In this document: positions 28,429-37,914 of the stretch, one piece after another
Layout of the letters: each line of letters opens with the position of its first letter
Numbering within the stretch: the first letter of the stretch is position 1
Source: Bacillota bacterium
Lineage (GTDB): Bacteria > Bacillota > Clostridia > Acetivibrionales > DSM-1351
DNA length: 64,000 nt
Reading direction: 5' to 3'
Assembly: GCA_023441625.1 (NCBI GenBank)
Contig: JAEZOA010000181.1
Location: 1-64,000 of the forward strand
Position numbers and translations under genes: made by a program
The notes under the pieces: generated by a model
The model's input: only the letters and a program-made list of their open reading frames with translations
What the model was told of the DNA's origin: nothing
The model's database searches: none

Positions 28429-28524
28429 CACAAGTTTTTTAGCCGTCAAAGCGGCAGGACGTCGCTTTGAGCAGCAACCCCGAGACACGATGTCGAGTGT
28501 TCTGCGACGGCAAAAATGCTTGTG
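28429..28524. other. GC-rich foldable core inside the inverted-repeat element
   Basis: CACAAG...GCCGTC (28429-28446) pairs with GACGGC...CTTGTG (28506-28524). Inside are a perfect CAAAGCG/CGCTTTG hairpin (28447-28469) and a GCAG...CTGC arm enclosing ACAC/GTGT. The GC content is clearly above the flanks. It could be a structured RNA or a dispersed DNA repeat. Confidence 0.5.
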
Positions 28525-28555
28525 GTGAACCAAACTATTTCATCAATTACTTTGG

Positions 28556-28625
28556 CACTTTTCAAGTATAAGTGCAACTAAACTTCTGCCTTCGCTAGGG
28601 CTCGGCACAAGCTAAGTTTTCTTTA
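28556..28625. repeat. Hairpin direct repeat, copy A
   Basis: A 70-bp unit beginning CACTTTTCAAGTATAAGTG and ending GCTAAGTTTTCTTTA. Inner stem TGCC (28587-28590)/GGCA (28604-28607). Copy B at 28668 is closely similar with compensating stem changes. Confidence 0.65.
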
Positions 28626-28667
28626 GAGCAATCCATTGATATAAGTTTGTACGGAAGTATTATTAAA

Positions 28668-28738
28668 CACTTTATCAAGTATAAGTGAAACTTGGCTTCT
28701 ACCTTCGCTGTCGCTCGGTACAAGCTAAGTTTTCTTTA
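28668..28738. repeat. Hairpin direct repeat, copy B
   Basis: A 71-bp unit matching copy A across its length. Inner stem TACC (28700-28703)/GGTA (28717-28720) replaces the TGCC/GGCA of copy A, keeping the pairing. Confidence 0.65.
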
Positions 28739-28766
28739 CGTTTTCTTTACAACTGCCATTAAACCA

Positions 28767-28794
28767 TAAGTAAATAGTGCCAGAATGCCGATAT
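28767..28794 (+). promoter_or_regulatory. Sigma-D (sigma-28)-like promoter for the second SLH operon
   Basis: TAAG (28767-28770), 16-base spacer, GCCGATAT (28787-28794). The -10 is a full match and the spacing is identical to the site at 14941. Its start point near 28801 would lead into the GGGGG ribosome site and ATG 28835. Confidence 0.6.
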
Positions 28795-28834
28795 TATGTT
28801 AGAAAACTAGAAATATACTCTGGGGGTATTATTA

Positions 28835-31800
28835 ATGAAGAAGAGACTAAGGCTAATATCGGCTATTATTATATTAAGTATGATTTTTCCAAACTTCTTG
28901 GGGATAATTCAGCCTGTTTTTGCAGCAGAAAACCCAATTAATGTTTATATAGATGAAAGTAGCTATAACAAGAGTGCAGGAACCATCAAAATAAATTGGG
29001 AGGCAGTACCAAACATAGATAGCTGTTCTATTATATATCATGTGCCAAATGGTACAAGCTATTCAGAAATTGAGGTTACTGGCAGTGTGGGCAGTCCTAA
29101 TAGCCAGATAGATTTGGCAAAAAATACTGCAACAATATCAAATATAAAAAACGATATTATATATGATTTTGAGGTAATAATAACTGATGGTAATGGAGAA
29201 ACTTACAGCGGAAAACAGTATTTCTTAGCACAGATTTCCGTCTTTGCAGAGCAGGTAAATCAACAATCTGTTGATGTAATCGGTGGTGGCGTTGAATCTG
29301 GCGTTTATCCAGCAATAAAGCTTAGCTGGAATATGCCAAAGATTTACGTTTATAATAATGTTACTCTAACTGGAAGTATGAAATATGCAAATGATAGTCA
29401 AGCGCTAACTATGCTGGATCAAAGTATTGAAAAAATGAACTTTGCCTTCAATATTAATGAATCTTCAAAGAAATCTCTTGCAAGTGTTAAAGTTGACTGG
29501 GATACTACTGACAGCAAATATAAGGCTACAGTATCTAATGATGAGGATTCTGATAGGTTTGCTAACGTTAAATGGGACGAAGCTAATGGACAATATTCTT
29601 TTTATCTATTAGGTGTTAAAGATTATGATACATTAATTCCTTCAATGGATGATATTCGGTCAAATACTGTTGATCCCGTAACTAAATTGGCTACCTTACC
29701 AAAGGGAATAGGTAGTGGCGAGTATCAAAATGTACTTCCACACCAAGAAATATTACCAGGAACCATCTACAAAATAAATATGAATTCAACATTCTATGAT
29801 GGTTCAAAGGAGTATGTAGATGTATATTCACTTACATACGGAACTATCTACAATCCACTGATGGGTACAACGGATTATACATATACACCTGTAAGATTTC
29901 AACTGACAAAGGATTCCTCTAACGTTGTATATGTAGGGATACATCGTGTAAATTCAGGTGACCTTAATATGCCTGATTTGTACTATGATATTCTCACTAG
30001 CAATGTAGCCTCTAGTCAAGATTCCAGTTGGACAAGCAGGAAGACTCTTCGTGATGTAAATTTTCAAGGAAAATATGCTATAACGGGTATAACTGGTATT
30101 AACCCAAAAAACACCTTTTATTATAAGGTTGTAGTAAAATCAGATGGAGCGGCTGATAGAATACAGTCACTTATGATGCCTTATACAATGCAGGATGACA
30201 CTGCAAGACCCCCTGTTCCAAATAGAATATTAGTTACAGGAGTGAGTTTGGTACTTCCACCAGCAGGAGTAGATGACGCGTCCTCGGATGTTACTATTTC
30301 GTGGGATAAGCCCAGTAACTGGGATCAGATTAAGTCCAAGGATTTAGCTAATGATGTTTATTATCATTTTTTACTGAGTATAAGCGAAAAAGACCTAAAT
30401 ATAAGTCCAAATCCAACACTTGAAGCGAACGGAAAAAAATATGGAACATATGCTTCAAAATATAGGCTGGTAAAATATGTGAGTGCAAATTCTGATAATA
30501 TAAAGGTTAGTGCTGACGGAACAAAGCTATATTATACCCTAAAGGGTTATGAGCTTTTTACTTGGGAGAATCCTAACGGGGATACCCAGCCTATATCAAA
30601 TCCCGATAACTATCCAGATTACTTACTTCCCAACAAAACCTATTACCTGCAAATGTACACTACCCTTTCCGCTGATAAAGGAGAACTTAGTGATGGCTCA
30701 AAGATGTCTGAAAAGTCGCTTGCTGTAAGCTTTACCACACTTGCACCAGAAGGAAGAGATGTACCTACTCCAAATTATCTGGAATGGGTAAAAACCACAA
30801 TTAATCCTAGCACTGAAACTAAGCCTGCAATTGATGCGACTATAGACATTAGATTTGATGCGCCAAACATAGATTGGAAACATTATACCTCTAATACTGA
30901 TACAACTAATAATAAGGTTATTTATGATTTATATATGAGTACCAACAGTGATCCATACGATTTTCACATGATTGGATCAACAGGGTCTGCTGGAGATGTT
31001 CAATTTTCCAAGCAGGTACTAAAAGATATTACATGGTTTAATGCTACGATAAACAAGTTTACTGGCGACAATAATACTAGATTTGGAAATACTTTATCGC
31101 CTAATACAACCTACTATTTTATGGTGAAGGTACGATTAATAATAGTAGATAAAGATCTCAAAGAGACTGAGAAGAAGTCAATAGGAACTGTGTTACTGCC
31201 AGTAACTACTCCAAGAGGTGAAGCTACTATTCCGGATACATCAGCGTTAAAGCCGGTTGCTCCTACAGATTTCGCTATTGCATTAGACGAAAATGGAAAT
31301 CCTATGGTTGATGGCCAAAGTGTTACCTTTGAGTGGACAGCAAATGAAAGTGCTGCTTATTACAACCTTATTGCAACTTCAAAAAAAGTAAAGGCAGATA
31401 CACCTGTAACTGACAGCAGCATTGCAGAAGATGCCATCTATAAGAGCTTTATAAGTAATTTAGGCGATAAAGACAGGGATGGTGATTCTAATAAACTAAC
31501 GCTAAATCCAAATAATAGTACACTACCCAAAAACTTTTCATATGACAGTGCTACAAAGAAATGCAGATATAAAATAGATACATGGCTTTATCCTAATAAG
31601 ATTTACTATTTTTCCTTGAGGTCAGAGCTTGTAGATACAGCTAAAGCTGAAACAAAGTCCAGCGTATGGGTATCTATTCCTGTGACGACCTCTTTAATTG
31701 AGAGCCCTACTAAACTACAGGTGGTAAACGCTTGTGAACTAGCTTTCTATTGGATTGACTCCATGCCCCAAATGACAGCTGAGAACTATAGCATATCTAT

Positions 31801-33829
31801 AAAAGCATCTGGAGATAGTAATTATACTCTCCTATCAAAGTCACAATATACAATAGTAAAGCATGACAGTGTTTATTATGGAAGAACTACACCCGCTGCT
31901 AAGTTAAAGCCAAATACACAGTATAGTATAAAGATTGTCAGAACTACTGATAATGCAGTTTTAAGTACAATTAACAAATCTACAAGAGATGATTATTATC
32001 AGATAGATGTTAAGTGGCAAGGCCATGCAAAAGATGCATACTCTGACTTTGAGATAGCAATTAGAACAGAAGATGATAGTGATTATACTGTTCTTAATAA
32101 TAAAAGAGATCTAGAACAGTATGTTGATATTTCAACACATACATATTCATATTATATTGAAAAGGATAACAGCAACCTAGGTAATAATTACTATATATTT
32201 AATGCAAGGATTAAGTCTGCAGATGTAACCTTGCCAGATGGAACTAAAGTAAATAGACCATTAAATCCAAATACAAAGTATTACATAAAGGTGAGGGCTG
32301 TTAAGACTGATTCATCTAATCTGACTTTAGTTACTCCTTCAAAGTATGTTGGCCCTGTAGATACTAGAACTGAGTTTAATCAAGATGATTATGATGACAC
32401 TGACAAGAATACTAACATTTCAGCTAAATTTTTGGATATGATTGGGAAATTAGAACAAGATATTGTTTGGGATATCAGTAAGCAAAACGGTGTGGCAAAT
32501 AAGGTTCTTGTAAAGGATGATAAGCTCATTGATTTGTTGGAGGGGTTCGGATACTACTCCTGTACAATAGATATGTCTCAAAGCGCAGCTTATATAAATA
32601 ATGATGAGGTTTATCTTTCAAAGGATATATTGAAGGCAATGAAGGCCAATGATAGGAGCATTATAATAAAAACTAAAAATGCAGAATACACTATCAGGCC
32701 AGATACCTTTGATATTGATGCTATGGAGGAGTTTAAGAGCGCAAAGGCAGTTAAAGGTTCACAGGATGTTTACCTGAAAATCGGCAATGTTCAGAGTACG
32801 AACATAGTGCCTAATGCTCCTGCCAATACTACCTCATCGTCTAAGATGAGTGCATTATCTGCTCAGGCTATAACAAGCAAACAAACTAGTACTTCAATTA
32901 ATTCACTTATTAAGGATAAGCTTTATAACGATAAGACTGGAATTGTGCAGAAAAAGCTGGCAATAATAAAAAATCCCAATAATCCTTATTTAGAGAAGGA
33001 TGCCCAGGAGGTAAATAAGTATTTAAACCAGCTTTATGAAGAGGTAAAAAGTGAAATCTCCTTCTACATAGAAGATACTCTTAATGGAGCAGGGTATACA
33101 GCAGGGCTACTAGCTGACAAATTCAATATTTCAAAATTTAGTTCGCCAATGGGTGTAAAAATGCCATATAAAGCTAACTCAATATCAAATCCATATGTTT
33201 TATATGAGAATGTTGGGAACTGGAAAAAGCTCACCCAAAATCTGAAATATGAGAATGGATATTTAAACTTTTATGTAACTGGGACAGGAAAATTTGCAAT
33301 CTTTTCATCTAAAGACATCACAGCTTCAATAGCAGATGATAATTCTGCAAAACCATATATTGCAAAGCTTGCAGCAAACTATGATTTGACAACTGTTTTC
33401 CCTAAGGCAGATACATCCTTCAATGCTAATCTGAATGTGACAGTCAAAGAAGCAATATTGCTATATGAATTGCTTACAGAGTCTCGTAATGATGAGCAGA
33501 TTGAGGTTAAGGCAAAGGCTAAGACATATGGAATTGATAAAATTATGAATACTACAAATTTAAATAGAAACTTAACAAGACAGGAAGCGGCAGCTATTAC
33601 AATTAAGCTATATTGCCAGAAGACAGGGGCTGATTACGGAAATCTTAAGGCTACATATAGTAAGGTTATCAAAGATGATAGTAAAATAGATAGTAAATAT
33701 GCAGTACCAGTGTATCTATGCCTTCAAATGGATTTGATGACTTTAGATTCAAGTGCGAATTTTAACCCGAAGGCAACAATTAATAGAGCAGAAATTGCTA
33801 TGGTGCTTCAAAAAATGCTTGAGGTATAG
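28835..33829 (+). CDS. Exported FN3-rich SLH protein, 1664 residues
   Basis: Secreted surface protein. Signal peptide in residues 1-31 (ending VFAAE), then about six diverged FN3-like modules, for example around TIKINWEAVPN, VTISWDKP, ATIDIRFDAPN, SVTFEWTANES and LAFYWIDS. A DDYDDTD acidic linker near residue 1184 starts a ~200-residue module shared with the next gene, including YSCTIDMSQS, a YxLYENVGNWKKL strand and a GKFAIFSSK turn. Two SLH-like motifs occupy ~1505-1664 (NLTRQEAAAITIKLY, ATINRAEIAMVLQKM). GGGGGT supports ATG 28835. It heads a three-gene run and is preceded by the sigma-D-like site. No enzymatic signature was seen. Confidence 0.83.
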   Translation: MKKRLRLISAIIILSMIFPNFLGIIQPVFAAENPINVYIDESSYNKSAGTIKINWEAVPNIDSCSIIYHVPNGTSYSEIEVTGSVGSPNSQIDLAKNTATISNIKNDIIYDFEVIITDGNGETYSGKQYFLAQISVFAEQVNQQSVDVIGGGVESGVYPAIKLSWNMPKIYVYNNVTLTGSMKYANDSQALTMLDQSIEKMNFAFNINESSKKSLASVKVDWDTTDSKYKATVSNDEDSDRFANVKWDEANGQYSFYLLGVKDYDTLIPSMDDIRSNTVDPVTKLATLPKGIGSGEYQNVLPHQEILPGTIYKINMNSTFYDGSKEYVDVYSLTYGTIYNPLMGTTDYTYTPVRFQLTKDSSNVVYVGIHRVNSGDLNMPDLYYDILTSNVASSQDSSWTSRKTLRDVNFQGKYAITGITGINPKNTFYYKVVVKSDGAADRIQSLMMPYTMQDDTARPPVPNRILVTGVSLVLPPAGVDDASSDVTISWDKPSNWDQIKSKDLANDVYYHFLLSISEKDLNISPNPTLEANGKKYGTYASKYRLVKYVSANSDNIKVSADGTKLYYTLKGYELFTWENPNGDTQPISNPDNYPDYLLPNKTYYLQMYTTLSADKGELSDGSKMSEKSLAVSFTTLAPEGRDVPTPNYLEWVKTTINPSTETKPAIDATIDIRFDAPNIDWKHYTSNTDTTNNKVIYDLYMSTNSDPYDFHMIGSTGSAGDVQFSKQVLKDITWFNATINKFTGDNNTRFGNTLSPNTTYYFMVKVRLIIVDKDLKETEKKSIGTVLLPVTTPRGEATIPDTSALKPVAPTDFAIALDENGNPMVDGQSVTFEWTANESAAYYNLIATSKKVKADTPVTDSSIAEDAIYKSFISNLGDKDRDGDSNKLTLNPNNSTLPKNFSYDSATKKCRYKIDTWLYPNKIYYFSLRSELVDTAKAETKSSVWVSIPVTTSLIESPTKLQVVNACELAFYWIDSMPQMTAENYSISIKASGDSNYTLLSKSQYTIVKHDSVYYGRTTPAAKLKPNTQYSIKIVRTTDNAVLSTINKSTRDDYYQIDVKWQGHAKDAYSDFEIAIRTEDDSDYTVLNNKRDLEQYVDISTHTYSYYIEKDNSNLGNNYYIFNARIKSADVTLPDGTKVNRPLNPNTKYYIKVRAVKTDSSNLTLVTPSKYVGPVDTRTEFNQDDYDDTDKNTNISAKFLDMIGKLEQDIVWDISKQNGVANKVLVKDDKLIDLLEGFGYYSCTIDMSQSAAYINNDEVYLSKDILKAMKANDRSIIIKTKNAEYTIRPDTFDIDAMEEFKSAKAVKGSQDVYLKIGNVQSTNIVPNAPANTTSSSKMSALSAQAITSKQTSTSINSLIKDKLYNDKTGIVQKKLAIIKNPNNPYLEKDAQEVNKYLNQLYEEVKSEISFYIEDTLNGAGYTAGLLADKFNISKFSSPMGVKMPYKANSISNPYVLYENVGNWKKLTQNLKYENGYLNFYVTGTGKFAIFSSKDITASIADDNSAKPYIAKLAANYDLTTVFPKADTSFNANLNVTVKEAILLYELLTESRNDEQIEVKAKAKTYGIDKIMNTTNLNRNLTRQEAAAITIKLYCQKTGADYGNLKATYSKVIKDDSKIDSKYAVPVYLCLQMDLMTLDSSANFNPKATINRAEIAMVLQKMLEV

Positions 33830-33892
33830 GCATATTACAATACATTAGTGCTATTTAACAGGAGTTTATATACACAGAGAGAAGGAGCTAAT

Positions 33893-36800
33893 ATGAAAAT
33901 AAAGAGATTGGTTGCAGCAATATTGGCTATAATATTTTTAATAACATCATATAGTGGAAATGGAGTGCTTGCTGCTGAGATTCCCACGCAGCCGGCGCCA
34001 AGTAATCTATCTATTGCAGCATTAAATGCTTCTGAGCCACCTATTGGATATAGTGCTTCAGATGGAGGACAATCAGGATATTATGCAGATATTGCATGGA
34101 AGGTAAATAATCCTGCTCTTTCGGGTATTAGTTTAGTGGGGAAATATGTAAATATTTTTTTGGAGGAGTCTGCAAAGGGATATAAACCTGCAAAGAATTT
34201 ATCATTTAAAGATTTGCCGGGAGATGTGAATCCTATCCGAATGAGAGACCTTAAATCTGGAACTGTTTATAAAGCAAATGCAACGGCATATTATAAATAT
34301 ACGGATGGTATAGCTACTAATGAACTTAAATCACCCGAATCGGCAAGCTCAAATACAGTTAAATTTCTCACGGATATTAATCTGCAATGCTTAACTACGG
34401 GTACTGATAAAATCAAAATAATATGGGATGATGTTTGGAACGATGGAAAGAGAATTAGTTATAAGCTTTACATTTCAGAGAATAAGGATTTTTCAAATAC
34501 TTTTCCCATCTATATAAATGAGACTCAAATCAGCGAAAATGGTCCAGTTATTCTTAATAAAGCAGATGGGACTCTCGAATATAATCATAGTGTCAGCAGT
34601 GCTGGAAGAGTTTACTATGTTAAAATCGTACCTGAAATAACTGATACAGAAATAATAAAAAGCGCTGAAACTCAAACTGTTTTAGTAAGCACATTTATTT
34701 TGGCAAAAACCACAAGAGTATCAACAACAATTGATGGAAGTACAATATGGAGACTTGATTGGAGTCCTGTGGTTACAGGAATCTCAAATTCCAATATAAA
34801 GGTAAAATACTATATTAACAAATATAATACCAATAACGTACCAGAAACACTGTTTGTTGAAGACAGTACTACTACCTTTATAACAGTACCTGCGAGTGAA
34901 CCAGAAAGTAGCTATATGATAAGGGCAGATGTAACAAAGGACGGAATGCCTTACTATCCTGCTAATGTTTCAATTATTTCTGACAGGATTACTCTTAAGG
35001 AGGATGGGGTTTCATCAACACCAACTATGCCTGAACTTGTATCAGAATTCAAGGATATGGGGGGCTCCGGAACAGTAATTATTTCATATGAGGATATTCT
35101 TAATGTAGATGGAAGTATTGCAATAAAGGGTGAACTTGGTAAGGACACAGCAACAATACTTTGGCGAGCACCAAAAAAAGCTGATGGTACAATTGATGAG
35201 GATGTCTTTTATGATATGTGGCTTATTGAGAATCCAAATACAATAGATAACCCTGCAGCGGGTGCTAAAATTAAGACCTCTTTTAAACCTGATAACTCAA
35301 ATCATGTAATAGACACAAAGGATAATAACAATATAATTGGATATAAATATAAGCTTGAGGGCTTGCTTCCAAACCATACATATTATTTCAAGATAACAGC
35401 AAAGAAAACCTTTACTGAGGAGGTAGATGGTGTTATTCAGAGTGTAGAACATGCATCAACTCCTGCATTAAAGGTGGTAGTAACTCTTCCGGGTGGAGCT
35501 ATTGATACACCTTTATTGCCGTCAAATCCTCCTCTGGAAATAAAAGAGCAACCAGCAGGAAAGGCAATGATTACTGAAAATAGTGTTACTATTCAAACTA
35601 AAAACAGATGGTATGAAATGTTTAACAAGGTTCCTAACACTGGGAAGTGGTATTATGTTAAAGCAGATAAAACAAAACCAAGTGATAATATTATTGATGG
35701 AACCTTGCAATATGATCCAACTGACCCAACGACTCCAGTTGATAATCTTAATTACAGAAAGGTGCAGTATGATGCGGGGGTTTCGCTTTATGTGGGCTGT
35801 GAGGAATACTACGAAGGCATTGATGTTTCAACAATAAATAATTATAAGTTGGAAAAGGTATCTACGAGTCCTAATGATGATACTGAGGATCCTAAATTAA
35901 ATGCACCAGAAAATACACCTACTGCTTCGGTTGAAGCAATATATGCAAAACATAATATAGTTATTCCCGTTAAGGACTTGAAGCCTAATACCACATATAT
36001 TTTGTGGGTACGGGCTGTCAGGGACGGGGAACCTGCATTATATTCAGATATATCTACACCAATTATATTTACAACACTGCCATCAGCATCACAGACTGTT
36101 GAAAAACCAGTAGTACCAACAATAAAATATACATATGTAGCCGATACCTTTGTGGATTTGGGTTGGGACTATAAGGATGGAAACCAGTATCATATTAAAT
36201 ATGGAACAGTTGACGATCCAGCAAAAGCTGGAAATACATTAACATTTACAACTAGTCAGATTAAGGAGTCTGGTGTGGATTATGTTCGGATTCCTGGATT
36301 AATGCCTAATACCCAATACTACTTCTGGATTCAGGCAGAGGCGTTTAGTGAAGATAATACAACCAGTCAATTGTCAGATTGGAGTGATTCCACTCCTCTG
36401 AGGACCTTAAAGGACATACCACCCACTACACCAAGAGGGTTCGGTGTGAAAAATACATCTGATGCAGTGACAAAAAACAGTGTTACCTTTGAATGGATAA
36501 AAGAAGGAAATCTTGAATATGTGCTTGAAGTTGCAGGTGGGGTAGATTATAAGGATGTAAAACAATATAAGGTGGGCGCAGTATCTGAGTTTAAGGTTGA
36601 TGGGTTAACCTCTAATTTTAGATATTTCGCAAGATTATATGCTTACGATCCCACAAAAGATCTTACATCGCTCCCTACTCAGAGTATCAGTGTAAGAACC
36701 CTCAGAAGTAGTGATGACTATGACTCCGATAAGGATGTGGACAATGTTATTGGCGGCGAGTTTATTGATAAGGGAGCAACAGTGGTTGGTGGAACCTGGA

Positions 36801-37900
36801 CTGTCAAAATAGTAGGGGTAAATGCCGACAGGTTAATAGAGGTTATGAGTACGGATAATAAATTAGATTATACTGTTGATGTATCAAAGCCACCCTCTAC
36901 AGCAAGTTATATTTCTATACATGTATCAAAAAAGGTATTTGACAAGCTTGGGCAGTTAAAAGAAAACCTTACATTTAAGACAGCGACTGTTTCCTATGAA
37001 TTAAGGGCTGGGATTCTTTCAAATTATGCTAATACAGCTGACACTCAAAAAGAGCAGATATATGTGTTTAATATTACTTTATTACCTCAAAAGCCAACAG
37101 CGAATGCAAATGAACTACTGCTCAGGCAGCCATTATCTGAAATTGGGGTAATGCTCGACACAGGAGCTAGCAATATTACTATTACAGAGTTTGCAATACC
37201 TTTGGTTGTGAATTACCCATACACAGATTCCAAGGATTATGTAGATGGAAAAACCTTTGGATATATTTATAATACTAGTGTAAACAATTGGGATAAGCAG
37301 ACCTCTTCTGGAGTATATGATGCTGATAATGATTCAGGAGTTATCAGCTTTCAGGTCCGGACCCCAGGACTATATGCAGTGGCAGATAGGACCACTAGCA
37401 TGTTTGATGATATTTATGGACATGCCTACGAGGATTCTATAATAAATGTGGCATTTATACATAAGCTTAAGAGTATAACAGGTAGATTGTTTAAGCCAGA
37501 TGCAAATTTAACTATAGGCGAGGCTATAAAACTGGTTTATGATACGCTTGATTATGACTATGGCAGTGAGTATATGGAATCAGCTGTAAAGGCTGGATTT
37601 ATTAAAGCAAATAAATACTCAGGGAATATATGTACAAGGCAAGAGGCCGCATGTATGGCAACAGTACTGTATGAAGTAAAGACAAGAACAAAGGTTCAAG
37701 TAAGTGCTGATACTATTTCCAGCTATAGTGACTATACTAAAATTGATAAGGATATACTGAATAAGGTTACTTTTGCAGTAGAAAATGGCTTTGTCCCAAA
37801 TGCTGCAGCAAGCCAGTTAAATCCAACTCAATCAGTAACAAGAGGAGAACTCATGTACATGCTTGAGAAGGCTTTAGTACTTGCGGGGGAAATTGAATAG
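33893..37900 (+). CDS. Exported FN3-rich SLH protein, 1335 residues
   Basis: Paralogue-like neighbour of the preceding gene. Signal peptide in residues 1-28 (ending GVLAAE), about six FN3-like modules (IKIIWDDVWNDG, IWRLDWSPV, TILWRAPKK, VDLGWDYKDG, VTFEWIKEG), then the shared module starting DDYDSDKD near residue 940, with a GLYAVADR turn just before SLH motifs (~1168-1335; LTIGEAIKLVYD, CTRQEAACMATVLYEV, SVTRGELMYMLEKAL). GGAG at 33884 selects ATG 33893 rather than an open start 15 codons upstream. It follows the 1664-residue gene by 63 bases and precedes the next by 14, indicating one operon. Confidence 0.83.
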   Translation: MKIKRLVAAILAIIFLITSYSGNGVLAAEIPTQPAPSNLSIAALNASEPPIGYSASDGGQSGYYADIAWKVNNPALSGISLVGKYVNIFLEESAKGYKPAKNLSFKDLPGDVNPIRMRDLKSGTVYKANATAYYKYTDGIATNELKSPESASSNTVKFLTDINLQCLTTGTDKIKIIWDDVWNDGKRISYKLYISENKDFSNTFPIYINETQISENGPVILNKADGTLEYNHSVSSAGRVYYVKIVPEITDTEIIKSAETQTVLVSTFILAKTTRVSTTIDGSTIWRLDWSPVVTGISNSNIKVKYYINKYNTNNVPETLFVEDSTTTFITVPASEPESSYMIRADVTKDGMPYYPANVSIISDRITLKEDGVSSTPTMPELVSEFKDMGGSGTVIISYEDILNVDGSIAIKGELGKDTATILWRAPKKADGTIDEDVFYDMWLIENPNTIDNPAAGAKIKTSFKPDNSNHVIDTKDNNNIIGYKYKLEGLLPNHTYYFKITAKKTFTEEVDGVIQSVEHASTPALKVVVTLPGGAIDTPLLPSNPPLEIKEQPAGKAMITENSVTIQTKNRWYEMFNKVPNTGKWYYVKADKTKPSDNIIDGTLQYDPTDPTTPVDNLNYRKVQYDAGVSLYVGCEEYYEGIDVSTINNYKLEKVSTSPNDDTEDPKLNAPENTPTASVEAIYAKHNIVIPVKDLKPNTTYILWVRAVRDGEPALYSDISTPIIFTTLPSASQTVEKPVVPTIKYTYVADTFVDLGWDYKDGNQYHIKYGTVDDPAKAGNTLTFTTSQIKESGVDYVRIPGLMPNTQYYFWIQAEAFSEDNTTSQLSDWSDSTPLRTLKDIPPTTPRGFGVKNTSDAVTKNSVTFEWIKEGNLEYVLEVAGGVDYKDVKQYKVGAVSEFKVDGLTSNFRYFARLYAYDPTKDLTSLPTQSISVRTLRSSDDYDSDKDVDNVIGGEFIDKGATVVGGTWTVKIVGVNADRLIEVMSTDNKLDYTVDVSKPPSTASYISIHVSKKVFDKLGQLKENLTFKTATVSYELRAGILSNYANTADTQKEQIYVFNITLLPQKPTANANELLLRQPLSEIGVMLDTGASNITITEFAIPLVVNYPYTDSKDYVDGKTFGYIYNTSVNNWDKQTSSGVYDADNDSGVISFQVRTPGLYAVADRTTSMFDDIYGHAYEDSIINVAFIHKLKSITGRLFKPDANLTIGEAIKLVYDTLDYDYGSEYMESAVKAGFIKANKYSGNICTRQEAACMATVLYEVKTRTKVQVSADTISSYSDYTKIDKDILNKVTFAVENGFVPNAAASQLNPTQSVTRGELMYMLEKALVLAGEIE

Positions 37901-37914
37901 GGATGGAGGAAAAC

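Larger units (their letters stand above)
28354..28667. mobile_element. MITE-like element with ~36-bp imperfect terminal inverted repeats
   Basis: Left arm 28354-28389 and right arm 28632-28667 are inverted copies, sharing TTTAATAATAC, GTACAA and CTTATATCAATGG with a few mismatches and a one-base indel. The 314-bp unit encodes nothing convincing and holds a foldable 96-base core and one copy of a 70-bp hairpin repeat. I see no clear target-site duplication, so movement is inference. Confidence 0.5.
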
